Assembly (NCBI RefSeq): GCF_000423665.1
Contig: NZ_AUIK01000023.1
Span: forward strand, 1-64,000
From: Solirubrobacter soli DSM 22325
Lineage (GTDB): Bacteria; Actinomycetota; Thermoleophilia; Solirubrobacterales; Solirubrobacteraceae
Direction of reading: 5' to 3'
DNA: 64,000 nt
The position numbers and the translations under genes are program-made. How positions within the stretch are numbered: the first letter of the stretch is position 1; each line of letters begins with the position of its first letter. The notes under the pieces were generated by a model, which did not search any database, had not been told where the DNA came from, and worked only from the letters and a program-made list of their open reading frames with translations. Shown here piece by piece: positions 24,761 to 32,490 of this stretch.

Positions 24761-24921
24761 CGCCCGCCACCGCCGCCCTGTACCGGTGGGCGTACGCGCG
24801 GGGCGCTGTCGGGCACTACCCGACCTACCTGTCCGTGTTGCAGCTGTGCGGCGTGGCGTTCATCCTGGCGGGAGTGCTCACCGTGGCGGTCCGACGTGCT
24901 GCTCCACGACCTGCTGGCTAG
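24757..24921 (+). CDS. Small single-pass membrane protein (54 aa)
   Basis: GTG at 24757 overlaps the GNAT stop by four bases (GTGA), and the frame ends with TAG at 24919-24921, inside the mmuM gene by 26 bases. The product has a short aromatic N-terminus (ALYRWAYARGAVGHYPTY), one hydrophobic helix (LSVLQLCGVAFILAGVLTVAV) and a basic C-terminal end (RRAAPRPAG), predicting N-out, C-in insertion. Coupling on one side and a clean membrane helix support translation; no family is recognised. Confidence 0.55.
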   Translation: MTPATAALYRWAYARGAVGHYPTYLSVLQLCGVAFILAGVLTVAVRRAAPRPAG

Positions 24922-25681
24922 CGGTCGCCGCATCCAGCTCGACGGCGGGCTGTCGACCGCGCTCGAGGAGCTCGGCGCCGACCTCGACGACCCGCTCTGG
25001 ACCGCCCGCATCCTCCGCGACCAGCCGGAGCTCGTCCTCGCCGCCCACCGCGCGTTCGTGGACGCGGGGGCGGAGGTCGTCATCAGCGCCAGCTACCAGG
25101 CGCCCTTGGAGCTGCTCGCCGAGAGCGTGCGGATCGCCCGCGCCTCAGGGGCGCTCGTCGCCGCGAGCGTCGCGCCGTACGGAGCGTCTTTGGCCGGCGG
25201 GCAGGAGTACACCGGCGACTTCGACGTCCCGGCGGGCTGGCACGAGCGCCGCGTCGCGGCGCTGATCGAGGCGGGTCCGGACTTCCTCGCGATCGAGACC
25301 CAGCCGCGCGCCGACGAGGCGGCCCACATCGCCTCGCTCGTCCACGACCTCGACTGCTGGGTGACGTTCACGTGTCGCGACGGCGAGCGCACCGGCCACG
25401 GCGAGCGCATCGAGGACGCGGTAGGCGCCGTCGTCGCCCACGACAGCGTCGCCGCGGTCGGCGTCAACTGCACCGCGCCGGAGTTCATGGACGAGCTGCT
25501 GAACCGCATCAGGAGCGTCACCGACCTCCCGCTCGTCGCCTACCCGAACGCGGGCCGCGCCTACGACGCGGCGACGAAGACGTGGAGCGGCGCCGCGCAG
25601 ACGTGGAGCGGCGCCGCGGCGCTCGTCGGCGGCTGCTGCGGGATCGGCCCAGCCGCGCTCAGCGAACCTAAAGGGGCCTGA
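24896..25681 (+). CDS. mmuM: Homocysteine S-methyltransferase family protein
   Basis: A 261-residue (beta/alpha)8 enzyme. It begins RRIQLDGGLSTALEELG and carries the zinc-binding cysteines in AVGVNCTAPEFM and in the terminal GGCCGIGP. It transfers a methyl group from S-methylmethionine or S-adenosylmethionine to homocysteine, yielding methionine. Family members are typically about 300 aa, so this is a compact form. Near residues 228-241 a seven-residue unit is duplicated (KTWSGAA, QTWSGAA), caused by a 21-base tandem duplication at 25578-25618 in the substrate-proximal loop. GTG at 24896 overlaps the small membrane-protein gene. A hairpin terminator covers the stop codon. Confidence 0.85.
   Translation: MLLHDLLASGRRIQLDGGLSTALEELGADLDDPLWTARILRDQPELVLAAHRAFVDAGAEVVISASYQAPLELLAESVRIARASGALVAASVAPYGASLAGGQEYTGDFDVPAGWHERRVAALIEAGPDFLAIETQPRADEAAHIASLVHDLDCWVTFTCRDGERTGHGERIEDAVGAVVAHDSVAAVGVNCTAPEFMDELLNRIRSVTDLPLVAYPNAGRAYDAATKTWSGAAQTWSGAAALVGGCCGIGPAALSEPKGA
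25578..25618 (+). repeat. 21-base tandem duplication inside mmuM
   Basis: Two copies of a 20-base identical block (25578-25597 and 25599-25618) with a period of 21 bases, so exactly seven codons are duplicated in frame. Confidence 0.9.
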
Positions 25682-25689
25682 CCCCTTTA
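25669..25689. terminator. Hairpin between mmuM and pdxH
   Basis: TAAAGGGG (25669-25676) and CCCCTTTA (25682-25689) pair perfectly around CCTGA. The mmuM stop TGA (25679-25681) is in the loop and the convergent pdxH stop begins two bases further. No T-run follows on the plus strand. Confidence 0.7.
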
Positions 25690-25690
25690 A

Positions 25691-26263
25691 CTAAGGCGAG
25701 AGGCGGGTGGAGACCCAGCCGCCCTCGGCGCGGGTCCAGAGTTCGCGGTCGTGGAGGCGGTTCGGTTGGCCTTGCCAGAACTCGATCGCGCTCGGGAGGA
25801 GCCGGAAACCGCCCCAGTGCGGCGGTCGGGGGACCGTTGCCGGGTACGACGCGTCCAGCTCGCGCAGGCGCGTCTCCAGCCACTCGCGGTCCGGGATCAC
25901 CTCGGACTGGCGGGATGCCCAGGCGCCGAGCTGCGACCCGCGGGAGCGGGTCGCGAAGTAGGCGTCGGACTCCTCGGGCGAGAGCACCTCGACCGGGCCT
26001 TCGAGGCGCACCTGGCGGTGCAGGGGCTTCCACAGCACCGCCAGGGCCGCGCGGGGGTTGGCGATCAGCTCGCGGCCCTTGCGGGACTCGTAGTTGGTGA
26101 AGAACTCGACGCCGCGGTCGTCGATGCCCTTGAGCAGCACGAAGCGCACCGCCGGCATGCCGGAGGCGTCGGCCGTGGCGAGCGCCATCGCCTCGGGCTC
26201 CAGAACGCCCGCGGCGACCGCGCCCTCATACCAATGGCGAAAGAGCTCGAGCGGTTCGCTCAC
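25691..26263 (-). CDS. pdxH: Pyridoxamine 5'-phosphate oxidase
   Basis: A 190-residue FMN flavoprotein that makes pyridoxal 5'-phosphate from pyridoxine or pyridoxamine phosphate. Family blocks are visible: ALATADASGMPAVRFVLLKGID, FFTNYESRKGRELIANP, RQVRLEGPVE, YFATRSRGSQLGAWAS and the C-terminal FWQGQPNRLHDR. It is slightly shorter at the N-terminus than E. coli PdxH. The start is GTG at 26263, in a four-base GTGA overlap with the dehydrogenase gene, so it is the third gene of a coupled operon. A PLP-making enzyme here fits with nearby amino-donor chemistry, such as transamination around succinate semialdehyde, but that link is inference. Confidence 0.92.
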   Translation of the reverse strand: MSEPLELFRHWYEGAVAAGVLEPEAMALATADASGMPAVRFVLLKGIDDRGVEFFTNYESRKGRELIANPRAALAVLWKPLHRQVRLEGPVEVLSPEESDAYFATRSRGSQLGAWASRQSEVIPDREWLETRLRELDASYPATVPRPPHWGGFRLLPSAIEFWQGQPNRLHDRELWTRAEGGWVSTRLSP

Positions 26264-27723
26264 ATCGCCATTGCAACATATTTGGTCTCCAGGTACTCCT
26301 CGATGCCCTCCTTGCCGCCCTCGCGGCCGAAGCCGGAGGCCTTGACGCCGCCGAACGGCGCCGCGGCGTTGGAGACCAGACCCTGGTTGAGCCCGACCAT
26401 GCCGGTCTGGAGCTTCTCGACGACCCGGAACGCCCGCTTGATGTCACTCGTGTAGACGTAGGCGACGAGGCCGTACTCGGTGTCGTTGGCGGCGGCGATC
26501 GCCGCCTCCTCGTCGTCGAAGCCGACGACCGGCGCGACCGGGCCGAAGATCTCCTCCTTGAGCAGGCGCGAGTCCGGTGAGACGCCCGCGAGCACGGTCG
26601 GGTCGAAGAAGTAGCCCGCGCCGTCACGCTTGGTACCGCCGACGAGGACGCTCGCGCCCTTGCCGGTGGCGTCGTCGACCAGCTCGGCGACCTTGTCGCG
26701 CTGCGTGCCGTCGATCAGCGGGCCGACCTTGACGTCGTCCTCGACGCCGCGCCCGACCTTCATCGCGCCGAGCTTCGCCGCCAGCTTCTCCGCGAACTCG
26801 TCGGCGACGCGATCGGCCACGTGGAAGCGGTTGGCGGCCGTGCAGGCCTCGCCGATGTTGCGCATCTTGGCGATGATCGCGCCCTCGACGGCCGCGTCGA
26901 CGTCGGCGTCGGCGAAGACCAGGAACGGCGCGTTGCCGCCGAGCTCCATCGAGGTCCGCAGCAGGCCCTTGGCGCTCTGCTCGACGAGCTTGCGGCCGAC
27001 CTCGGTCGAGCCCGTGAAGGTCAGCTTGCGCAGCCGGGGATCGTTGACGATCGGCGCCGACACCTCACCTGAGGAGGACGCGGTCAGCACGTTCAACACG
27101 CCGTCCGGCAGCCCCGCCTCCTGGAAGATCTTCGCCAGCGCGAGCATGCTCAACGGCGTCTGCTGCGCGGGCTTGATGACCATCGTGCAGCCGGCGGCGA
27201 TCGCGGGGCCGATCTTGCGCGTGCCCATCGCGGCCGGGAAGTTCCACGGCGTGATCGCGTAACACGGGCCGACCGGCTGCTTCATCGTGATCAGCCGCCC
27301 GATGCCGGTCGGCGCGGTCCCGAAGCGACCCTCGATCCGCACGGCCTCCTCGGAGAACCAGCGCAGGAACTCCGCCGCGTAGGCGATCTCGGCCTTGGAC
27401 TCGGCCACGGGCTTGCCCATCTCGAGCGTCATCACGAGCGCGAGGTCGTCCACGTTCGCGACCATCGCCTCGTACGCGCGGCGCAGGATCTCGCCCCGCT
27501 CGCGAGGCGGGTGGACCGCCCACTCGTCCTGCACCGCGCACGCGGCGTCCAACGCGGCGCGCGCGTCGTCGGGCGTCGCGTCCGCGACCGAGGCGATCGC
27601 GTCGCCGGTCGAGGGGTCCTCGACGTCCAGCGTCGCGCCGCCGGAAGCGTCGCGCCACTCGCCGCCGATGAACAGCTGCGTCGGGACCGCGTCGACCGCG
27701 GTCCGCTCCTGCGTTGCGCTCAT
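26260..27723 (-). CDS. gabD: NAD(P)-dependent succinate-semialdehyde dehydrogenase
   Basis: A 487-residue aldehyde dehydrogenase. It has the family motifs ITPWNFPAAMGTRKIGPA, VIKPAQQTPLS, FTGSTEVGRKL, the general base in MELGGNAPF and the catalytic Cys294 in GEACTAANRF; the sequence around NRF(H)V matches SSADH/GabD more than other ALDHs. It oxidises succinate semialdehyde to succinate. The ATG at 27723 overlaps the ThDP-enzyme stop by four bases. This pairing matters: a ThDP decarboxylase plus SSADH is the known arrangement of the 2-oxoglutarate to succinate bypass in cyanobacteria. Confidence 0.9.
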   Translation of the reverse strand: MSATQERTAVDAVPTQLFIGGEWRDASGGATLDVEDPSTGDAIASVADATPDDARAALDAACAVQDEWAVHPPRERGEILRRAYEAMVANVDDLALVMTLEMGKPVAESKAEIAYAAEFLRWFSEEAVRIEGRFGTAPTGIGRLITMKQPVGPCYAITPWNFPAAMGTRKIGPAIAAGCTMVIKPAQQTPLSMLALAKIFQEAGLPDGVLNVLTASSSGEVSAPIVNDPRLRKLTFTGSTEVGRKLVEQSAKGLLRTSMELGGNAPFLVFADADVDAAVEGAIIAKMRNIGEACTAANRFHVADRVADEFAEKLAAKLGAMKVGRGVEDDVKVGPLIDGTQRDKVAELVDDATGKGASVLVGGTKRDGAGYFFDPTVLAGVSPDSRLLKEEIFGPVAPVVGFDDEEAAIAAANDTEYGLVAYVYTSDIKRAFRVVEKLQTGMVGLNQGLVSNAAAPFGGVKASGFGREGGKEGIEEYLETKYVAMAM

Positions 27724-29366
27724 ACGACCACCGTTTCCGTTCCGAGTTCCTCTGAGATCGACACGTCCAGCGAGTAGTCGATGGGTACCACGATCAGGCT
27801 GGGAAGGTCGAGCGAGAGTGCATGTCGCAAGTGCCTGCCGAAGTCCTCGACGGACTCACAGCGCCAGGCCGGCATCCCGAAGGCGTCCGCCAGCTTGACG
27901 AAGTCTGGATTGGTGAAGTCTGTACCGAAGTGGCGGCCGAACTTCTTGTCCTGCTTCCAAACGATCGAGCCGAATTGGGAGTTCTCCCAGATGACGTTGA
28001 CGATCGGGGTCTTCAGCCGCACGGCCGTCTCGAGCTCCTGCACGTTCATGAGGAACCCGCCGTCGCCGTTGACGGTCACCACCCGCCGGCCGGGGTACAC
28101 GAGCTTGGCCGCGATCGCGGTCGGCAGCGCGATCCCCATCCCCGCCAGGCCGTTGGCGATCAGCACCGTGTTCGGCTCGTGGGCGGGGAACATGCGGGCG
28201 ATCCACAGCTTGTGCAGCCCGACGTCGGAGATCAGCATGTCGTGACGGCCGAGCGCCTGCCGGATCTCCCACAGCGCGCGGGGGGGTTGCATCGGGAAGG
28301 CGTTGTCGGTCTTGGCCGCCTCGAACCGGCCGAGCACGATGTCGTCCAGCCGCGAGCGGGTGACGGTCCGCGGCGAGTGGCGGAGCTCCTCGGCCAGGCG
28401 GCTGAGGATGTGATAGAGGTCGCCGATCAGGTCGATCTCGGTGATGAAGTGCTCGTCGACCTCTGACGGGACGCTGTCGATGCAGACGATCTTCTTGTCG
28501 CGCTTGGGGTTCCAGTTCGACGGCGAGTGCTCGACGAGGTCGTAGCCGACGGTGATGACCACGTCGGCGTCCTCGAACCCTGCGAGCGCGTAATCGCGCG
28601 ACTGCAGTCCGACGGTGCCGAGGGCGTGGGGATCCTCGTAGTCGAGCGCGCCCTTGCCCATGAACGTCTCGGCGACCCCGATCCCGGTGGCCCGCGCGAG
28701 CTCGCGCAGCGCGCTGGCCGCACCCGCGCGGGCGACCCCGTTGCCGGCCAGGATGATCGGGTTGATCGCGTTGCCGATCAGCTCGGCGGCGGCGAGCAGG
28801 TCGGCGGCGCTGGGCTCCAAGCGGCGCGTGTGCGTGGGGGCGGGCAGCGGCTCGGCGTCGAGCGTGTCGCCCATCACGTCCTCGGGCAGCTCGATGTGGG
28901 TCGGTCCTGGCTTGGGCTCCTGCGCGACCTTGAAGGCCTTGCGGACGACCTCGGGGATCACGCCCGCCGCGTTGACGCGCGTGTTCCACTTCGTCACCGG
29001 CTTGAACATCGAGACGATGTCGATGTGCTGATGCGACTCCTTGTGCATCCGCTGCAGGTCGGCCTGCCCGGTGAGGGCGACGAGCGGCGAGCGGTCCAGG
29101 AACGCGTCCGCCACGGCGGTGATCAGGTTCGTCGCGCCCGGGCCGAGCGTGCCCAGGCAGACGCCGGCGCGGCCGGTGAGCCGGCCGTACATGTCGGCCA
29201 TGTACGCCCCGCCCTGCTCGTGCCGCACGGGCACGAACCGCACCGAGGAGTCCTGCAGGGACTCATTCAGGTCGAGGGTCTCCTCGCCCGGTATGCCGAA
29301 CACGTACTTGACGCCCTCGGCCTCCAGGCACTCCACGAACAGGTCAGACGCTTTGCGAGAACTCAA
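27720..29366 (-). CDS. ThDP-dependent enzyme of acetolactate synthase type; candidate 2-oxoglutarate decarboxylase
   Basis: A 548-residue thiamine-diphosphate enzyme. The cofactor-activating Glu50 is in VRHEQGGAYMADMYGRL, the Rossmann-like middle domain starts near PSAADLLAAAELI, and the ThDP/Mg motif is VNGDGGFLMN with ENSQFG downstream. By sequence style it would be labelled acetolactate synthase large subunit, but no small regulatory subunit or ketol-acid reductoisomerase gene is nearby, and the next gene is SSADH. The 2-oxoglutarate decarboxylase of cyanobacteria was originally mislabelled in the same way, so decarboxylation of 2-oxoglutarate to succinate semialdehyde is plausible. TTG at 29366 is preferred: GGGAGGAG lies nine bases before it, whereas the upstream TTG at 29375 touches the Shine-Dalgarno sequence. 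Confidence 0.85.
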   Translation of the reverse strand: MSSRKASDLFVECLEAEGVKYVFGIPGEETLDLNESLQDSSVRFVPVRHEQGGAYMADMYGRLTGRAGVCLGTLGPGATNLITAVADAFLDRSPLVALTGQADLQRMHKESHQHIDIVSMFKPVTKWNTRVNAAGVIPEVVRKAFKVAQEPKPGPTHIELPEDVMGDTLDAEPLPAPTHTRRLEPSAADLLAAAELIGNAINPIILAGNGVARAGAASALRELARATGIGVAETFMGKGALDYEDPHALGTVGLQSRDYALAGFEDADVVITVGYDLVEHSPSNWNPKRDKKIVCIDSVPSEVDEHFITEIDLIGDLYHILSRLAEELRHSPRTVTRSRLDDIVLGRFEAAKTDNAFPMQPPRALWEIRQALGRHDMLISDVGLHKLWIARMFPAHEPNTVLIANGLAGMGIALPTAIAAKLVYPGRRVVTVNGDGGFLMNVQELETAVRLKTPIVNVIWENSQFGSIVWKQDKKFGRHFGTDFTNPDFVKLADAFGMPAWRCESVEDFGRHLRHALSLDLPSLIVVPIDYSLDVSISEELGTETVVV

Positions 29367-29408
29367 TGTCCGCAACTCCTCCCCTCGGGACGTGTCCGGC
29401 TAACTTAG

Positions 29409-30800
29409 ATGGCGCGCCGCACCGCTGATCCTATGACCCGCTTGCTGACGATCATCACGGCGACGCTCCTGCTCGCCGCCGCGCCCGCCCAGGCCGCGAA
29501 GACCACCTTCACGATCAAGGGCGCCGGCTTCGGCCACGGCGTCGGGATGAGCCAGTACGGCGCCATGGGCTACGCGGAGCACGGCTGGTCCGCGAGCCAG
29601 ATCCTCGCCCACTACTACACCGGCACCGCGCCCGGCACGACCGACCCGAACCGGAAGGTCCGTATCGAGCTCGTCGACGACACGCGCTCGGCCTCGTTCT
29701 CCGGTGCCAAGCAGGCCGGCTCGCGCAAGCTCGATCCCACGAAGACCTACACGGTCAAGCGCCGCGGGCTCACGCAGGTCGACCTCTCGAGCGGCGGGAA
29801 GAAGCTGGCGACGTTCACCGCCCCGCTGCAGGTCGCCGGGAACCCGGTGACGGCGCTCTCAGGCGTCGGGACCTATCGCGGCGTGCTCGAGTTCACGCCC
29901 ACGTCGTTCAAGGGCGTCTCGGTGATCAACAGCGTCGGGCTCGACGACTACCTGCAGGGCGTCGTCCCGGCCGAGTCGCCCGCCTCCTGGCCGGCTGAAG
30001 CGCTGAAGGCGCAGGCGATCGCCGCCCGCACCTACGCGATCACCACGGCCAAGAGCGCAGAGTTCGACCACTACGCCGACACCCGCTCGCAGGTCTACAA
30101 GGGCATCGGGATCGAGACCGCCTCGACCAACGCGGCGGTCGCCGCGACGCGCGGCCAGATCGTGACCTACAACGGCCAGCCGGTCGTCACCTACTTCTTC
30201 TCGACCTCCGGCGGCAAGACCGAGGACGTCGAGAACACCACGCTCGGCAACGAGCCGAAGCCGTGGCTGAAGTCCGTCAACGACGAGTACGACAGCGTCT
30301 CCCCCCGGCACCGCTGGACGGTGAAGCTGACGATGAAGGCCGCCGCGAAGAAGCTCGGCCCGCTCGTCAAGGGCTCCTTCAAGGGCATCCGGGTCACCAA
30401 GCGCGGGGCGTCGCCGCGGATCATGAGCGCCGAGGTCGTCGGCTCGCGCGGCGTGACGACCGTCAACGGCGCGACGCTGCGGGCCCAGCTCGAGCTCTTC
30501 GACACGTGGGCGTACTTCACCGCGATCAAGGGCGAGAAGGCTCCGGAGACGGACGCGTCCGGCGGCACCAAAGCCCCGCCGCGCTCGTTCTCGTTCGTGG
30601 CGCCGAAGGTCGCCGGCGTCATGCGCGGGACCGTGATCGGCGGCGGCGCCCACGGCACCGTCCAGGAGCGCCGCGACGGGCGCTGGGTCGACGTCGGCGA
30701 CATCAGGACCCGCGGCGGCGCCTACGAGTACCCCGCGACGCACGCGGGCGTCTACCGCGTGGTCTTCGCCGGCGCCTTCGGGCCGGCCGTGCGGCTCTAG
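29409..30800 (+). CDS. SpoIID/LytB-domain secreted protein
   Basis: A 463-residue exported protein. A signal peptide (TRLLTIITATLLLAAAPAQA) is followed by KGAGFGHGVGMSQYGAMGYA and the SpoIID core GLDDYLQGVVPAESPASWPAEALKAQAIAARTYA in part (LDDYLQGVVPAESP, LKAQAIAARTYA), with VTYFFSTSGGKTEDVEN near the end of the domain. In Bacillus, SpoIID is a lytic transglycosylase acting on denuded glycan; the domain is also common in secreted proteins of non-sporulating actinobacteria. The C-terminal 90 residues after APPRSFSF form a separate beta domain. The ATG at 29433, directly at the signal peptide, is an alternative start. Convergent with MaoC, overlapping by four bases. Confidence 0.85.
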   Translation: MARRTADPMTRLLTIITATLLLAAAPAQAAKTTFTIKGAGFGHGVGMSQYGAMGYAEHGWSASQILAHYYTGTAPGTTDPNRKVRIELVDDTRSASFSGAKQAGSRKLDPTKTYTVKRRGLTQVDLSSGGKKLATFTAPLQVAGNPVTALSGVGTYRGVLEFTPTSFKGVSVINSVGLDDYLQGVVPAESPASWPAEALKAQAIAARTYAITTAKSAEFDHYADTRSQVYKGIGIETASTNAAVAATRGQIVTYNGQPVVTYFFSTSGGKTEDVENTTLGNEPKPWLKSVNDEYDSVSPRHRWTVKLTMKAAAKKLGPLVKGSFKGIRVTKRGASPRIMSAEVVGSRGVTTVNGATLRAQLELFDTWAYFTAIKGEKAPETDASGGTKAPPRSFSFVAPKVAGVMRGTVIGGGAHGTVQERRDGRWVDVGDIRTRGGAYEYPATHAGVYRVVFAGAFGPAVRL

Positions 30801-31252
30801 CCGGTGTAGACCCGGACGACGCTCGCCGCGACGCACACCGGCTTCTCGCCGCCCTCGACCTCGAAGGTCGTCTCGAAGACGATCTGCGCCCCGCCCGGCA
30901 CGTCGGTCACTTCCGCGACCTTCGGCGACGAGCGGACCTTGGAGCCGACCGGGACGGGCGCGGGGAACCGGACCTTGTTGAGGCCGTAGTTGAGGGCGAA
31001 GGCGAAGCCCTCGAGCTTGAAGATCTGGTTGTTGAGGTACGGCAGCAGGCTGAGCGTGAAGAAGCCGTGGGCGATCGTGCCGCCGAACGGGGTCTCCTTC
31101 GCGCGGTCGACGTCGACGTGGATCCACTGGTGGTCGCCGGTGACGTCGGCGAAGGCGTCGACGTCCTTCTGCGTGATCTGGTGCCAGTCGGAGGTGCCGA
31201 GGGTCTCGCCTTCGGCGGCCTTGAGCTCTTCGAGTCCGGTGATCGTCCGCAT
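30797..31252 (-). CDS. MaoC-family (R)-specific enoyl-CoA hydratase
   Basis: A 151-residue hot-dog-fold protein. The hydratase 2 catalytic motif is clear: FADVTGDHQWIHVDVDRAKETPFGGTIAHGFFTLSLLP, here split as FADVTGDHQWIHVD and PFGGTIAHGFFTLS, with catalytic Asp and His. It hydrates trans-2-enoyl-CoA to (R)-3-hydroxyacyl-CoA in lipid or polyester metabolism. Length and motif are those of NodN/MaoC-type single-domain hydratases. It is divergent from the exonuclease gene by 23 bases and convergent with the SpoIID-like gene. Confidence 0.9.
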   Translation of the reverse strand: MRTITGLEELKAAEGETLGTSDWHQITQKDVDAFADVTGDHQWIHVDVDRAKETPFGGTIAHGFFTLSLLPYLNNQIFKLEGFAFALNYGLNKVRFPAPVPVGSKVRSSPKVAEVTDVPGGAQIVFETTFEVEGGEKPVCVAASVVRVYTG

Positions 31253-31275
31253 GGCGGGGCACCATACTTCGCGCC

Positions 31276-32139
31276 GTGCCTGCTCCGCTTCTGTTGTGCG
31301 ACACCCCTGGACTGCTCTACCGCGGCTTCTTCGCGCTGCCCGACTCGATCAAGGGCGCGGAGGGCCGCCCGGTCAACGCCCTCGTCGGCTCGGTGAACAT
31401 GACGCTGTGGTGCATCGAGAAGTACGCACCGCGGGCCGTCGTCATGTGCTTCGGGCAGGAGTCGGCGACGTATCGGACCGACGCCTACCCCGACTACCAC
31501 GCGGCCCGGCCCGAGATGCCGGACGACCTCGCGTGGCAGTGGGAGCGGGCGCCGGCGCTCTACGAGGCGCTCGGCTGGACCGTGCTCGGCCACGAGTCGC
31601 TCGAGGCCGACGACCTGATGGGCTCGTTCGCGGCCTTGGAGACCGAGCACGGCGGGCAGACGCTGATCCTCACCGCGGACCGCGACATGTTCCAGTGCGC
31701 GAACGACAGCGTCACGATCCTGCTGCAGAAGGCGCGCCAGCAGGGCCCGGACGAGGTCGGCCCCGACCAGGTGCGCGAGATCTACGGGATCGACCCGGCG
31801 CAGGTGCCGGACTTCATCGCGCTGCGCGGGGACCCGTCGGACGGGCTGCCGGGGGCCAAGGGGATCGGCGCGAAGACCGCCGGGGACCTGCTGCGCCGCA
31901 AGGGGGACCTCGACCACGTGATCCTCGGGGCGATCCGCGAGACGCCGTCGGTCCGCAAGGCGCTGATCGAGCAGGCCGAGCAGCTGCGCACGTTCAAGGA
32001 CATCGCGACGCTGCGGATGGTCGCGCTGGAGCGGCCGGAGGATCGGCCGACCGACTACGCGGGCGGTTCTCGAGCCGCGGAGGAGCTCGGGATGGGCCGG
32101 CTGTCGAAGCGCCTCAGCGACGCGGCTCAGCCCGGCTGA
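31276..32139 (+). CDS. 5'-3' exonuclease (FEN-like, polymerase I N-terminal domain homologue)
   Basis: A stand-alone 287-residue flap endonuclease-type nuclease. It has LLLCDTPGLLYRGFFALP at the start, ESLEADDLMGSFA and LILTADRDMFQCAND (acidic metal ligands), then a helix-hairpin-helix (DGLPGAKGIGAKTA) that grips duplex DNA. It removes flaps or RNA primers. Such ExoIX/Pol I-N homologues exist beside a full polA in many actinobacteria. The first Asp-containing motif reads LLLCDTPG rather than LLIDG, which is a small deviation. Starts with GTG at 31276; the end overlaps the convergent gene by 26 bases. Confidence 0.85.
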   Translation: MPAPLLLCDTPGLLYRGFFALPDSIKGAEGRPVNALVGSVNMTLWCIEKYAPRAVVMCFGQESATYRTDAYPDYHAARPEMPDDLAWQWERAPALYEALGWTVLGHESLEADDLMGSFAALETEHGGQTLILTADRDMFQCANDSVTILLQKARQQGPDEVGPDQVREIYGIDPAQVPDFIALRGDPSDGLPGAKGIGAKTAGDLLRRKGDLDHVILGAIRETPSVRKALIEQAEQLRTFKDIATLRMVALERPEDRPTDYAGGSRAAEELGMGRLSKRLSDAAQPG

Positions 32140-32473
32140 GCAGGTCATAGGCCGTGTCGCCCACCCAGTGGGCGGCACCGACGGCGATCGGCGTGTCCGA
32201 CGCCGCGGAGATGCGCTGGGCGGCGCGCTCGGCCCCCGCGCGGTCCGTGGCCGGCAGCAGCGCCAGCAGCTCGTCCGCCTCCCACCGCACGAGCACGTCG
32301 GCGTCACGCAGGATCGCGGCCAGCAACGGGGCGATCTCGTCCGCCGTCCCGAGCGGGACGACGATGCGGACGAGCGCGAAATCGCGTCCGTACCGCACGC
32401 CTTCGGCGACCAGGCGGTCGAGCAGCAGCCGACCCACATCAGGGCCCGGCAAGACGAAGGGCCGTCGCGTCAC
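32114..32473 (-). CDS. Degenerate GGDEF-like small protein (119 aa)
   Basis: The segment DADVLVRWEADELLALLPATDRAGAERAA aligns with the signature region of GGDEF diguanylate cyclases (usually DVVARLGGDEFAVLLP), as do the preceding strand DFALVRIVVPLG and the final beta strand IAVGAAHW. The GGDEF box reads EADEL, so the catalytic and Mg-binding glycines are lost, and the N-terminal third of the domain is absent. It cannot be an active cyclase; it could bind a nucleotide or a partner. Its end overlaps the convergent exonuclease gene by 26 bases. It starts with GTG at 32473. It lies 17 bases after the ychF stop on the same strand. Confidence 0.6.
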   Translation of the reverse strand: MTRRPFVLPGPDVGRLLLDRLVAEGVRYGRDFALVRIVVPLGTADEIAPLLAAILRDADVLVRWEADELLALLPATDRAGAERAAQRISAASDTPIAVGAAHWVGDTAYDLLSRAEPRR

Positions 32474-32490
32474 GGCGCGACCCTACAGGC

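Noticed and set aside
27720-29366. Anabolic acetolactate synthase of the ilvBNC pathway
   Set aside because: No regulatory subunit or reductoisomerase gene nearby, and coupling is to SSADH. Kept only as an alternative label.
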